A DNA stretch of 63,523 nucleotides from a virus, in the IMG/VR virus record IMGVR_UViG_3300046167_000749, positions 1-63,523 of that record. One strand, written 5' to 3'. Made by a program: the position numbers and the translations under genes. Positions 54,286 through 61,661 of this stretch are shown in pieces (position 1 is the stretch's first letter; every line of letters begins with the position of its first letter). Below the pieces are notes generated by a model, which saw only the letters and a program-made list of their open reading frames with translations, had not been told where the DNA came from and did not search any database.

Positions 54286-54866
54286 AGATCAATGCTACCT
54301 AGTCCTAACCCTAGTGGATCATCGCCGTCAGGTTTATCTTCTGCTGATTTCTCATTCAGCCTGTCGACAATCTTAGGTTGCTTGGTGACATTTGATACAT
54401 CAGGGGTGATTTCAGTATCAAGTCGATTAGCTTCCTCTGCGGGTGGCTTCTCATCCTTGCGTTCCTCGGCTTGCTTGGCACGAGCAGCTTCACGCTTCTC
54501 GGCTTCAAGTTGTGCTTTAGTCTTACGCTTCGGAGCAGGCTTCTTGCCTGTAGCTTTCGCCTTGAGTTCCTTGGTCAAAGCATCAGACTCGAGCTTCATC
54601 TGTTTGGCAATATTCACCATACTCGTTGTACCCTCAGACATGACATGTACATACAAGAGTATATCCTTAACAACTTTCTCGTTAGTAAGGTTATCCTTAT
54701 TGTATCTTTGCATGTATCGCTGTTCGAGCACACCCTTGGTTTTATCAGACACCTTGGTATCCGCATTGTACTCAGGGAATACATAAACCCATATGTCATC
54801 ACCATCTAGCTCTAGGTCTAGCTTGAGTTTGTGTGTAGCAAGTAGTGGAATCAGTTGTTCAATCAT
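54282..54866 (-). CDS. PRTRC protein E-like
   Basis: 194 residues. The N-terminal MIEQLIPLLATHKLKLDLEL, then WVYVFPEYNAD fit the start of PRTRC protein E (LA-LL...V-L-L...V-V-PK). A low-complexity charged middle (KATGKKPAPKRKTKAQLEAE) and C-terminus GDDPLGLGLGSIDL follow. Call is by N-terminal pattern and position at the head of the cassette. Function unknown. Confidence 0.6.
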   Translation of the reverse strand: MIEQLIPLLATHKLKLDLELDGDDIWVYVFPEYNADTKVSDKTKGVLEQRYMQRYNKDNLTNEKVVKDILLYVHVMSEGTTSMVNIAKQMKLESDALTKELKAKATGKKPAPKRKTKAQLEAEKREAARAKQAEERKDEKPPAEEANRLDTEITPDVSNVTKQPKIVDRLNEKSAEDKPDGDDPLGLGLGSIDL

Positions 54867-55578
54867 TTTTAATTTCTTTTAGTTTCTTATCAATAGTGTC
54901 GTTGACTGCCTTACCCATATTACTGAGTGCAGTGTGCATACCCTTGAGTGCCATAGTTAGCTTCTCGATCTTAGCCTCAGCATTGCTTTTGAACTCGATA
55001 AGCTCGTCGATCTTTTCCTGCAGATCGTTATCGGTAGCAGGACCGACAACGGATCGGGCAATATCCTCGATCGCCTCACGCATCTTAACTATTGGATGAA
55101 CTTCATCCGTGGCAGGCTTAGGCTTAGTGAGAGGCTTGCGAGGCTTGCTCTCTTTCTTGACGATTGCAACACCTTCGGGGTCAGGCTTAGGGGTAGGGGC
55201 AGGTGGTATATTTGGCGTTGGGTCTTGCTCTATGCGAGAAGGCTCAGATGGAGCTGACTCGGCAGGAACTTGATCGAACTCACCATCTTGCAATCGCTTT
55301 ATCCATGCCTCGTATTGCGAGCTTTTGAGATCAAGAAAGAACTTCTTGCGCTCGTCGGGGTCACGAGGTGGATCACCTTTCCATAGTGGATTGGAAGAAC
55401 CATCTGCAAGTGTAGACTTGTTGTATTGTTCGCCTGTCTCATCGCCAACATAGAATGCAATATGAAGGAGCGAAGGGCTCAGTGCTTTGAGTGCTTGATC
55501 TGTGAATCGTGCTTGTACTCCTTGTCCGAACTTAGTGTTACGATCGGTGAGTACTTCCTGTAGTTTTATTTCGTTCAT
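54859..55578 (-). CDS. Protein with Pro-rich linker and C-terminal coiled coil
   Basis: 239 residues. The N-terminal globular part (MNEIKLQEVLTDRNTKFGQG, SPSLLHIAFYVGDETG) is followed by a proline-rich linker (TPNIPPAPTPKPDPEG) and a coiled coil (LQEKIDELIEFKSNAEAKIE, KLTMALKGMHTALSNMGKAV). Overlaps protein E by eight bases. It may belong functionally to the cassette; not recognised. Confidence 0.6.
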   Translation of the reverse strand: MNEIKLQEVLTDRNTKFGQGVQARFTDQALKALSPSLLHIAFYVGDETGEQYNKSTLADGSSNPLWKGDPPRDPDERKKFFLDLKSSQYEAWIKRLQDGEFDQVPAESAPSEPSRIEQDPTPNIPPAPTPKPDPEGVAIVKKESKPRKPLTKPKPATDEVHPIVKMREAIEDIARSVVGPATDNDLQEKIDELIEFKSNAEAKIEKLTMALKGMHTALSNMGKAVNDTIDKKLKEIKND

Positions 55579-55823
55579 TATTTAGTATAGAATTTTATTA
55601 ATGGTTTAAGTTTTCCTTTGTGTACTTTGTATGCTTGCACCAATCTTTTCCTTTCGACTATTGCCTCCGCGCCAGGTCCTGGATTATCGTGTTCAATGCG
55701 TTGCCTTACATATTCGTCATGGTTTAATTCATCGTTTGATTTTGGTTGGATTGGTATGTTATCTTTTGATCCTCTCATAGAGTCCTTTATCATGTGCTCG
55801 AAGTAAGTGTAATCATCGCTCAT
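55578..55823 (-). CDS. Small charged protein
   Basis: 81 residues from the ATG at 55823 (MSDDYTYFEHMIKDSMRGSK); earlier Met codons up to 55871 lie inside the upstream gene. Helical and basic. Coupled to the next gene at 55578. Not recognised. Confidence 0.55.
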   Translation of the reverse strand: MSDDYTYFEHMIKDSMRGSKDNIPIQPKSNDELNHDEYVRQRIEHDNPGPGAEAIVERKRLVQAYKVHKGKLKPLIKFYTK

Positions 55824-56049
55824 CCTCAATAAACTCCTTGAGCTCGGATTTTTTAAATTTAGTAAGTACATCCTTCATGTATTCCCTATACTCTTCGATT
55901 GAGCCTCGATCGTGGTTAGAGTAACCAAACGATGGGCCACCATCAGTCATACAATCCACGGCTCCATTTTCCTCCCATAAGTTGTAATTAGATAGAGTCC
56001 AATCCTTACGGATTTCTATTAGCTTTTTGATTAATTTACTTTTCTTCAT
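55813..56049 (-). CDS. Small protein of unknown function
   Basis: 78 residues: LIKKLIEIRKDWTLSNYNLW, DGGPSFGYSNHDRGSIEEYR, ending KKSELKEFIEDER. Overlaps both neighbours by about 10 bases. Not recognised. Confidence 0.55.
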   Translation of the reverse strand: MKKSKLIKKLIEIRKDWTLSNYNLWEENGAVDCMTDGGPSFGYSNHDRGSIEEYREYMKDVLTKFKKSELKEFIEDER

Positions 56050-56179
56050 GACACTCCTCTTTTTCCTCTAGTTCGTCTAACATTTCTTGTTCTCGCTTAG
56101 CTTTCGCTAAGGTCATTGAGCATTGCTCCTCTTCCTCAATGATGTCCGGTTCTTGAAACCAATATTTATTGTCTAACAT
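56036..56179 (-). CDS. 47-residue acidic small protein
   Basis: MLDNKYWFQEPDIIEEEEQC, then helical AKAKREQEMLDELEEKEECH. It fills the gap between the ligase-like gene (start 56870, end 56181) and the 78-residue gene, overlapping the latter by 14 bases. Short but well placed. Confidence 0.5.
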   Translation of the reverse strand: MLDNKYWFQEPDIIEEEEQCSMTLAKAKREQEMLDELEEKEECHEEK

Positions 56180-56180
56180 A

Positions 56181-56870
56181 TTAATTAAATCTATATTTGG
56201 TTTGTATGTGCATGTTCATTGATTGCTTGGTGGTTAGTTCGTACTCAACTGATGTATCCTGAATAACTAAGCCCTCCCACAGGTAGTCGTAGGTTCGATC
56301 CTCAAGGAGATACTGCTCGTACCTTCTCTTCATCTGCCCGTAGTTAATCTTAGCCACCATGGTATTTGCATAGAATGGGAACTTGAATACTTTCCTTGGT
56401 GATTGAGGGGCAGGGCAGTATGTGCTCTCAAAGCTTTCTCTCCATTCGGAGCATATATTTTCAGTCCACTTATGTGATGCGCGAGGAAGATGCTCTATGA
56501 TATTTCGGCGCTCGTGATAGTTTCTTCGACCTCCAGTAATTACATCAATAACAACAGCACAGCCCTTGTTCTTGCCGTGGGATATATATTCAAGATCCCA
56601 CCATTGTACTTGGCTTGCTCTTGCATATGCAGTGCGATCGCTAGGGAAGTTTAGTGTTTGGTGTAAGTTAAGTGCATCTTCGGCCTCAATCTTGGTATAC
56701 TTTTGCATCTTCCTATTATAACACACACCTTCGTGTGACATAAGTACCCTGTCTCCATTGAGCTTGGGTGTGGCTACCTCGTTGGGTAGAAGTTTGAATG
56801 AGTCAGGCAACTCACCACCACCAGTTGGTCGTGACGGGAAACCTATTGGCATTGTTGTAGTAGTAATCAT
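56181..56870 (-). CDS. ATP-dependent ligase/nucleotidyltransferase-like protein
   Basis: 229 residues. TPKLNGDRV with Lys36 matches motif I (KxDG, here K-L-N-G-D-R), YNRKMQKYTK matches motif Ia, WWDLEYI (Asp92, Glu94) motif III, LWEGLVIQ (Glu199) motif IV and TKYR (225-227) motif V. It is a minimal nucleotidyltransferase domain without an OB-fold, as in some phage DNA or RNA ligases. Asn replacing the usual Asp in motif I could weaken activity. Starts two bases after the HTH gene stop. Confidence 0.65.
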   Translation of the reverse strand: MITTTTMPIGFPSRPTGGGELPDSFKLLPNEVATPKLNGDRVLMSHEGVCYNRKMQKYTKIEAEDALNLHQTLNFPSDRTAYARASQVQWWDLEYISHGKNKGCAVVIDVITGGRRNYHERRNIIEHLPRASHKWTENICSEWRESFESTYCPAPQSPRKVFKFPFYANTMVAKINYGQMKRRYEQYLLEDRTYDYLWEGLVIQDTSVEYELTTKQSMNMHIQTKYRFN

Positions 56871-56871
56871 A

Positions 56872-57186
56872 TTAATCCTCCATTTCTTTTAGTTGTCTTA
56901 TTAGTGTTAGTGCTTCTCGCAATTGGTGTGGGTTTGGCAGTATGTCCCACGATAAGTTAGCTAAAGCTAATTCAAGTATTAACTCAGTTCTGCTTATCTG
57001 CCACCCACGCTTAGAGTCGATGAGCTTGCATGTGTTTCTTATTTTATCTGCACATACTTTAAGGATAGGGTGCGTATCATTCTCAGCCCTCCTCCATGTG
57101 GCTATACTTACGGATGCTTTTTCCGATGCATTGATCTGTGAAAGGTCATGCCTCTCGCGAAATGCTTTTAGGTCTACCCCTCGCAT
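56872..57186 (-). CDS. HTH (XRE-like) DNA-binding regulator
   Basis: 104 residues. FRERHDLSQINASEKASVSI, then ATWRRAENDTHPI has the helix-turn-helix pattern of Cro/CI-like regulators (S-Q...A---VS--TWRR-E). A C-terminal helical region may dimerise. A natural candidate to bind the repeated GTAAC elements, but no evidence links them. Overlaps the upstream stop at 57186. Confidence 0.7.
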   Translation of the reverse strand: MRGVDLKAFRERHDLSQINASEKASVSIATWRRAENDTHPILKVCADKIRNTCKLIDSKRGWQISRTELILELALANLSWDILPNPHQLREALTLIRQLKEMED

Positions 57187-57797
57187 TATCTACCAAATGA
57201 ACAGGTTACTGGAACTAGTTTATTGAGGGCAATATCTTGATCCTCGGTTAGTGTGGTGCGTCCTTCATGGAAACTAGATTGTACTCTATTCTTTACGTCT
57301 ACCTCCACTACATCTACACCAAGCATGGTGTTGACTGCGAGTATATGCTCCGCGATTGCATCTTGCTTGTCCGTGGGAACAAGAGAGAAATCAACCTTAG
57401 CAGATATATTGCGTGTAATATGGGCATCAACAAACTGATCGCCTGTAATTGCTTTTACCTTATCAAGGGTAGAGTCATCAAAGGTAGAATACCCATGCTC
57501 TCTTACATTTACAGTAGTAGTATGCTCAGTCCCTCCTACATTAGCAGTAAACTTGAACTGCTTTGGTCTGTCTGATGCACGATTACTCAGTAGTTTTGCA
57601 ACTACCTGCTGATATAATCTGCGTGCTTTGCCGAACATTGCTTCACCCTCTTTCTTCAGTGCTTTACCTTGGAAGTGGGATGCAACAAGTGCGTGGTTTG
57701 GGTCGGTGTCAGCAACTTCAATGATCTCAATCCGATCCCCGGATGAAGTTTCTGGTGCTTTGGTTTGTGCTTTCTTTGTTAGTGCGTCTAGGCTCAT
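57186..57797 (-). CDS. Protein of unknown function, early operon
   Basis: 203 residues. MSLDALTKKAQTKAPETSSG, then a helix with KARRLYQQVVAKLLSN and a beta-rich second half (FTANVGGTEHTTTVNVRE, ISAKVDFSLVPTDKQ). No motif recognised. Confidence 0.65.
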   Translation of the reverse strand: MSLDALTKKAQTKAPETSSGDRIEIIEVADTDPNHALVASHFQGKALKKEGEAMFGKARRLYQQVVAKLLSNRASDRPKQFKFTANVGGTEHTTTVNVREHGYSTFDDSTLDKVKAITGDQFVDAHITRNISAKVDFSLVPTDKQDAIAEHILAVNTMLGVDVVEVDVKNRVQSSFHEGRTTLTEDQDIALNKLVPVTCSFGR

Positions 57798-57799
57798 AA

Positions 57800-58240
57800 T
57801 TAATTAAATAAGTATTGTTGTTTTGGGTGGTCGAGGTAGAGGTGTGGAACTGTGATCTTGAAAAGCTCACCATTGTCGATTGATTTACTCATCGAAGTGA
57901 CTTTATTTCTGTCAGCCCCAAATTTCTCAAGGACATCGAGTGCATTCTCTAAGTCATCCCCTGATGCTTGTATAAATATACAATTAGTTACAGACTCGCC
58001 TAGCTCCCACCCTCGTGAGATTACTCTGTGACCCTGTGCATCGAGATGTATTCCTTTGATCGGTTCCATACATGCCGTGATAGCTGGAAGTGCTCGCTTG
58101 GCATCCTCATCTGCTTCAAATAGGAGAGTAATATCTGCACAATATTCTCCCCAGAAGTGGTGTTTTAATATACCATCAGCTTTGTAAGTCTTTTTACTTA
58201 CGCCATGGCAGTTAATTGGTAGTACGATATGTTCGGTCAT
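57800..58240 (-). CDS. Protein of unknown function, early operon
   Basis: 146 residues: MTEHIVLPINCHGVSKKTYK, ADITLLFEADEDAKRALPAI, FIQASGDDLENALDVLEKFG. Alpha/beta; not recognised. Starts two bases before the gene at 58241. Confidence 0.6.
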   Translation of the reverse strand: MTEHIVLPINCHGVSKKTYKADGILKHHFWGEYCADITLLFEADEDAKRALPAITACMEPIKGIHLDAQGHRVISRGWELGESVTNCIFIQASGDDLENALDVLEKFGADRNKVTSMSKSIDNGELFKITVPHLYLDHPKQQYLFN

Positions 58241-58459
58241 TTATATTTTTCTTCCTCCATTTGGTGCCTGCATTCGCAGAATTGATGAATTACCCTTGCG
58301 AGCTACCGATGCCTTTGCGTTAGCAAAAGCCTTTGGATCCGCAAAAATAGCCAATTCACCGCCATTCTTTTGGTTGTATACATTAAGTGCTTTGTACTTA
58401 GGTATATCGTTTTCATTTGTTATCTTGGGCGGGTTGGGTTCGTAGTCTTTAATATTCAT
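58241..58459 (-). CDS. Small protein of unknown function
   Basis: 72 residues: MNIKDYEPNPPKITNENDIP, GGELAIFADPKAFANAKASV, ending in a basic GGRKI. Start overlaps the previous stop at 58459. Not recognised. Confidence 0.55.
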   Translation of the reverse strand: MNIKDYEPNPPKITNENDIPKYKALNVYNQKNGGELAIFADPKAFANAKASVARKGNSSILRMQAPNGGRKI

Positions 58460-58911
58460 TAATTAGTTATTGGGTCTCCTGGTTCGTAATGTTGATCCAT
58501 TTGCAGGTTTGGGTATATGGTGAATAGTTCAGGTAGGTTTATATATCCTAGCCACCTGCCATCTTCCATGTATCCATCAGCATCGGGCATTGATCCGAAG
58601 CATTGAATTTGCTCATCTGAGCAGTCTCGATTGAATATGTACCACCTTTGGTTCGATGGTAGATCGAAGTACTTTATATATGCTTTAGGTTTACCCTCGT
58701 GCTCATGGCTTTCCTCTCTTGCTATGGGCATAGACATTACTCGCTTCTCTACATCTTCAAGCCATTGCCTGTAGTGATCGCCTTCTTCTTTATCCCTAGT
58801 TAGTTCATAGACTAACCTCAATTGCATTGGGGGGAAGAAGTTAGCGTGTGAATAGGTGAATTTATTCTTTATATCTTCACCTTCAGTTTTACTTAATCCG
58901 TGTGTATACAT
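58459..58911 (-). CDS. Protein of unknown function
   Basis: 150 residues: FFPPMQLRLVYELTRDKEEG, RWYIFNRDCSDEQIQCFGSM, INLPELFTIYPNLQMDQHYE. Not recognised. Followed closely by the 72-residue gene. Confidence 0.6.
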   Translation of the reverse strand: MYTHGLSKTEGEDIKNKFTYSHANFFPPMQLRLVYELTRDKEEGDHYRQWLEDVEKRVMSMPIAREESHEHEGKPKAYIKYFDLPSNQRWYIFNRDCSDEQIQCFGSMPDADGYMEDGRWLGYINLPELFTIYPNLQMDQHYEPGDPITN

Positions 58912-58912
58912 G

Positions 58913-59140
58913 TTAAACTACCTCTGCTATATGCTCACGAATCTGTCTATCCGACAGTCCATCAACATACTCTTTTGCTTCATCAATAGCAGATACAGGA
59001 CATTCAGCCTTTATATTGAGCTGCTTGAGTTTATCACCCAAGTTGAAACTTACCACATGCATGACAAGTTTTTGTGTGTCTGATTCTGGCGTGTTGGTGT
59101 TGAGGGTTTTAGCCCTCCAATTAGTTGGTTGAATTTTCAT
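58913..59140 (-). CDS. Small protein of unknown function
   Basis: 75 residues: MKIQPTNWRAKTLNTNTPES, HVVSFNLGDKLKQLNIKAEC, ending LSDRQIREHIAEVV. Not recognised; start lies 20 bases inside the upstream gene. Confidence 0.55.
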   Translation of the reverse strand: MKIQPTNWRAKTLNTNTPESDTQKLVMHVVSFNLGDKLKQLNIKAECPVSAIDEAKEYVDGLSDRQIREHIAEVV

Positions 59141-59555
59141 TATTCTTGTTTGGGTTTAATGTTGGTACCTCTTTTCCTTCCCACTTGGCATAGAACTTAT
59201 CATGTGCCTTGCGAAATTCTTTATCAGCGTGGTCATTATTATATGACCAATCAGCCACTAGCTCATCCGCACCATTTCCGAGGATGATATATGCACCGAT
59301 CCGTAGGAGACGATGCGATGTCTCGTTTACTAGGTGTATGCTTGGCTCACCTGTATCGACAAGTTTGCTAAGGATTACCGTGCAGTCGTCAACAGCCATG
59401 ATATTATCTAAGGCTTTATCCACAGCAGTGATTTGGTTTTTAATAACAATAACCGGCTCACCCTCAATAGTAACGGAGCCAATTTTCCACCCGTGATCCT
59501 GCATAATTGACAGGAAGTCTTTGACTATAGGTTTATAATTTTTCATACTTATCAT
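59121..59555 (-). CDS. Protein of unknown function
   Basis: 144 residues with GWKIGSVTIEGEPVIVIKNQ, VNETSHRLLRIGAYIILGNG, EFRKAHDKFYAKWEGKEV. Single alpha/beta domain; not recognised. Confidence 0.6.
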   Translation of the reverse strand: MISMKNYKPIVKDFLSIMQDHGWKIGSVTIEGEPVIVIKNQITAVDKALDNIMAVDDCTVILSKLVDTGEPSIHLVNETSHRLLRIGAYIILGNGADELVADWSYNNDHADKEFRKAHDKFYAKWEGKEVPTLNPNKNNENSTN

Positions 59556-59559
59556 TCCT

Positions 59560-59796
59560 TTATTTGTTGAACAAGCGACGAGCTAACTCGTCGACAGGTT
59601 CAGTGGTTATATATCGTGTCTTAGTTGTGTGTATTTCGGTGAACTCATCCACATCAGTACCCCTGAACTTCTCGTTTTCGTTTGTGACCTCTATTGACAC
59701 TATATGGTCAGGGTTTAACCAAACTGTTTTTGTCGACCATAATGGAGGTTCCGAAGACTTTGCCCAATTGCAAACACTTGTTTCTATACTAATCAT
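59560..59796 (-). CDS. Small protein of unknown function
   Basis: 78 residues from the ATG at 59796 (MISIETSVCNWAKSSEPPLW), chosen because it forms an ATGA overlap with the upstream stop; an earlier Met at 59832 is inside that gene. Ends PVDELARRLFNK. Not recognised. Confidence 0.55.
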   Translation of the reverse strand: MISIETSVCNWAKSSEPPLWSTKTVWLNPDHIVSIEVTNENEKFRGTDVDEFTEIHTTKTRYITTEPVDELARRLFNK

Positions 59797-60047
59797 GCGT
59801 CGTATACTCCCAATACTCCAGGATTTATCCATTCAGCAAAGAGCTTGTTTTCCTTGAGAATATTAGTGATTTCGGCACAGACTCCGAATAAGCCGATTGC
59901 TTGGTCGTGATAGTCAGCCCATGTTTTATCTCCAGTGTTATCTTCAGCAGAGATACGGAATGTATCCTCACCATGATCGCCACCTTCAATGACGGGTGCA
60001 CCGATTTTCTTCAGTGCATTGAATGCTTTTCTGTAATGTTTTTTCAT
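59793..60047 (-). CDS. Small protein of unknown function
   Basis: 84 residues from the ATG at 60047 (MKKHYRKAFNALKKIGAPVI), which overlaps the upstream stop as ATGA. DHGEDTFRISAEDNTGDKTW, then EITNILKENKLFAEWINPG. Not recognised. Confidence 0.55.
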   Translation of the reverse strand: MKKHYRKAFNALKKIGAPVIEGGDHGEDTFRISAEDNTGDKTWADYHDQAIGLFGVCAEITNILKENKLFAEWINPGVLGVYDA

Positions 60048-60283
60048 AGATCTTCTTCTAGCTCCTCTATTCTTAGGTTTATATCTTTTGGGTGAATGTA
60101 TTCGCATGAACTCGTTTTATAGAATCCATCGGGAAACTCCTCATTGGCGCTTCCCTTGAATGATGCACGGAATCTTTCGATCCATGCCTCAGCAGATTTC
60201 CTGCTCTTGAATATGTCAGGACTCGCGGGGAATCCATCCGTGTCATTATGAACAATGAACTCTCCACTAAGCTTTACTTTCAT
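60044..60283 (-). CDS. Small protein of unknown function
   Basis: 79 residues: MKVKLSGEFIVHNDTDGFPA, ARKSAEAWIERFRASF-like helix, ending acidic IEELEEDL. Not recognised. Confidence 0.55.
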   Translation of the reverse strand: MKVKLSGEFIVHNDTDGFPASPDIFKSRKSAEAWIERFRASFKGSANEEFPDGFYKTSSCEYIHPKDINLRIEELEEDL

Positions 60284-60286
60284 ACT

Positions 60287-60466
60287 TTACCTTTGTGTTT
60301 GAGTTTCCGTGGAAGAATCTTGTTCTTCCGTTTGTGTGGACGGGCTTTTGAAAAGCATATTTTGAGTCTTATATATTTCATATAGGTCGAGGATCATTGC
60401 GATTGCGACAACCGCCACCATTGAGGCGACGGTTGTCATAAGAAGTATGATTATTAATTCAATCAT
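60287..60466 (-). CDS. Small membrane protein
   Basis: 59 residues from the ATG at 60466 (MIELIIILLMTTVASMVAVV); a GTG at 60478 gives four more residues. One strong transmembrane helix (about 2-27) is followed by a short cytoplasmic or periplasmic tail rich in S/T/Q/E. Could be a holin, spanin-like or inner-membrane anchor; nothing specific seen. A bipartite element lies upstream. Confidence 0.55.
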   Translation of the reverse strand: MIELIIILLMTTVASMVAVVAIAMILDLYEIYKTQNMLFKSPSTQTEEQDSSTETQTQR

Positions 60467-60473
60467 GTTACTT

Positions 60474-60495
60474 GTCACGTATATTTATGTGTTAC
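60474..60495 (-). promoter_or_regulatory. GTAAC-N12-GTGAC element
   Basis: On the minus strand GTAACAC starts at 60495 and GTGAC at 60478, 17 nt apart, with a further GTAAC at 60471, just before the ATG at 60466. Confidence 0.45.
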
Positions 60496-60561
60496 AGAGA
60501 TGCGCGAAAGCCACCGAGAACCAGAGCTTTGTCTAGTTCCACACCCACAGAGTTAAAGTTG

Positions 60562-60822
60562 CTACGCTTGGGGACATGGGACTGTTTCCATTGGCGAGTT
60601 TGCTTCTCTCGCTTTCTGTACCAATTTACGCAGACATTCTTGAATGCCCGTGATTTGGAGTTCAGATGACCTGCTTGCAGGAACAAACTTGCGTACTTGT
60701 CGGTCTAGCCATGTGGAAATCTCAATATCTCCGTTTGGTTTAAAGCTGAATGCTTTTTCCAATTCAAGTGCTTGTGGTGCATCCGTTGGGAATGCTTGAT
60801 TCTGTCCATTATATTCTTTCAT
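60562..60822 (-). CDS. Small protein of unknown function (probably split by a frame shift)
   Basis: 86 residues from the ATG at 60822 (MKEYNGQNQAFPTDAPQALE); the longer GTG start at 60858 lies in structured leader DNA. ISTWLDRQVRKFVPASRSSE, then ITGIQECLRKLVQKAREA. The end, METVPCPQA, looks artificial. Removing one C from CCC near 60588 gives METVHVPKRSNFNSVGVELD, then KALVLGGFRASL to a stop at 60492. Intact gene would be 60492-60822. Confidence 0.55.
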   Translation of the reverse strand: MKEYNGQNQAFPTDAPQALELEKAFSFKPNGDIEISTWLDRQVRKFVPASRSSELQITGIQECLRKLVQKAREANSPMETVPCPQA

Positions 60823-61014
60823 ATATTTATGTGGTTGTATGGTTATAGTATCCTCCACGAGATACCCATAGGTATCCCACAGAGGAGAGTAAAGTCTCCT
60901 GCCTTTTTTGTCATGAGGGCAGGGGGAAACTCATGGCTTTGCTAACTACATAGTGTTCATGATGACATGAATCCTTTCTATATTGCCCTTAAGGCTCCAG
61001 CTTGCGCGGGTTGG
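60823..61014 (-). promoter_or_regulatory. Structured leader region
   Basis: 192 bases without a gene. TCCTC (60851-60855) and GAGGA (60882-60886) enclose GATACC-CATA-GGTATC (60861-60876) with symmetric five-base internal loops. AGGAGA-GTAAAG-TCTCCT (60883-60900) is an alternative stem followed by TTTTTT on the + strand. CATGAG and CTCATG form a further inverted repeat near 60915-60935. Upstream of the ATG at 60822 the sequence ACTATAACC...ACCACATAAA resembles that before the gene at 62614. Candidate 5' untranslated regulator. Confidence 0.4.
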
Positions 61015-61263
61015 TTAGTAAGTGAGTAGTCCGGGGCGCGTGATAGCAGGAGTTATAGCATCCTCGAACAGGTGTTGCTCATCCACGATTGAGAGACGGT
61101 CTTCGTCGATGAACGATCCGCGGGAGCAATCCTTATCTACCCACATATTAGTCTCTTCACACCATACAGTAGGCTTAGAGAACTCCTCTACTATATCAGC
61201 CTGTTCTTCTTCAGTTAATTTAGAGCCATCTAAGTGCTCTAAGTCTTTTACATATATTTTCAT
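61015..61263 (-). CDS. Small acidic protein
   Basis: 82 residues: MKIYVKDLEHLDGSKLTEEE, WCEETNMWVDKDCSRGSFID, ending ITPAITRPGLLTY. Two or three Cys residues but no zinc motif. Not recognised. Confidence 0.6.
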   Translation of the reverse strand: MKIYVKDLEHLDGSKLTEEEQADIVEEFSKPTVWCEETNMWVDKDCSRGSFIDEDRLSIVDEQHLFEDAITPAITRPGLLTY

Positions 61264-61661
61264 AGTATTATTGTGTTAATGTAGTTAATAGAAAGTGTAC
61301 CACCCAGGCGTCCCTGTTTTTCATAGAACATAGCGGCTCGCATCCCTAAAACCGGGCTAAAGCACACAAGTGGAGCGCCAAGAGCTACTTGGTCGTAAAG
61401 GCTCCACTTGCATACCCTCTACAAACGGATAATCTACAGGTGGTGAAAAAGTGTTGATGACCATTGCCTCATCAAGCATGGATTTAGATGTTGTGCCATT
61501 TAGGTCCCGTGAGGGAGTCATCTAGTGATTCCTTCTATATATCGCATATAGGATTCAGCTAGACTAGGTTATGAGGTGCTAGTCGCCACCTTTTCCTCGT
61601 TGTTATGATTTAGTGGAGGATATGTATTTATGCTTTTGTTCGTGGGGGTCGTGATAGCAGA
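61264..61661 (-). ncRNA. Hairpin-rich gene-free region, candidate structured RNA
   Basis: 398 bases without an ORF. Clear stems: CAAGTGGAGC (61367-61376) with GCTCCACTTG (61401-61410), perfect over 10 bp and enclosing CCAAG-AGCTA-CTTGG (61378-61392). Also TTGATG (61454-61459) with CATCAA (61470-61475), and GACTAG (61562-61567) with CTAGTC (61579-61584). Direction and boundaries are unknown; it lies in a minus-strand operon between two genes. Could be a structured RNA or a long 5' leader. Confidence 0.35.
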
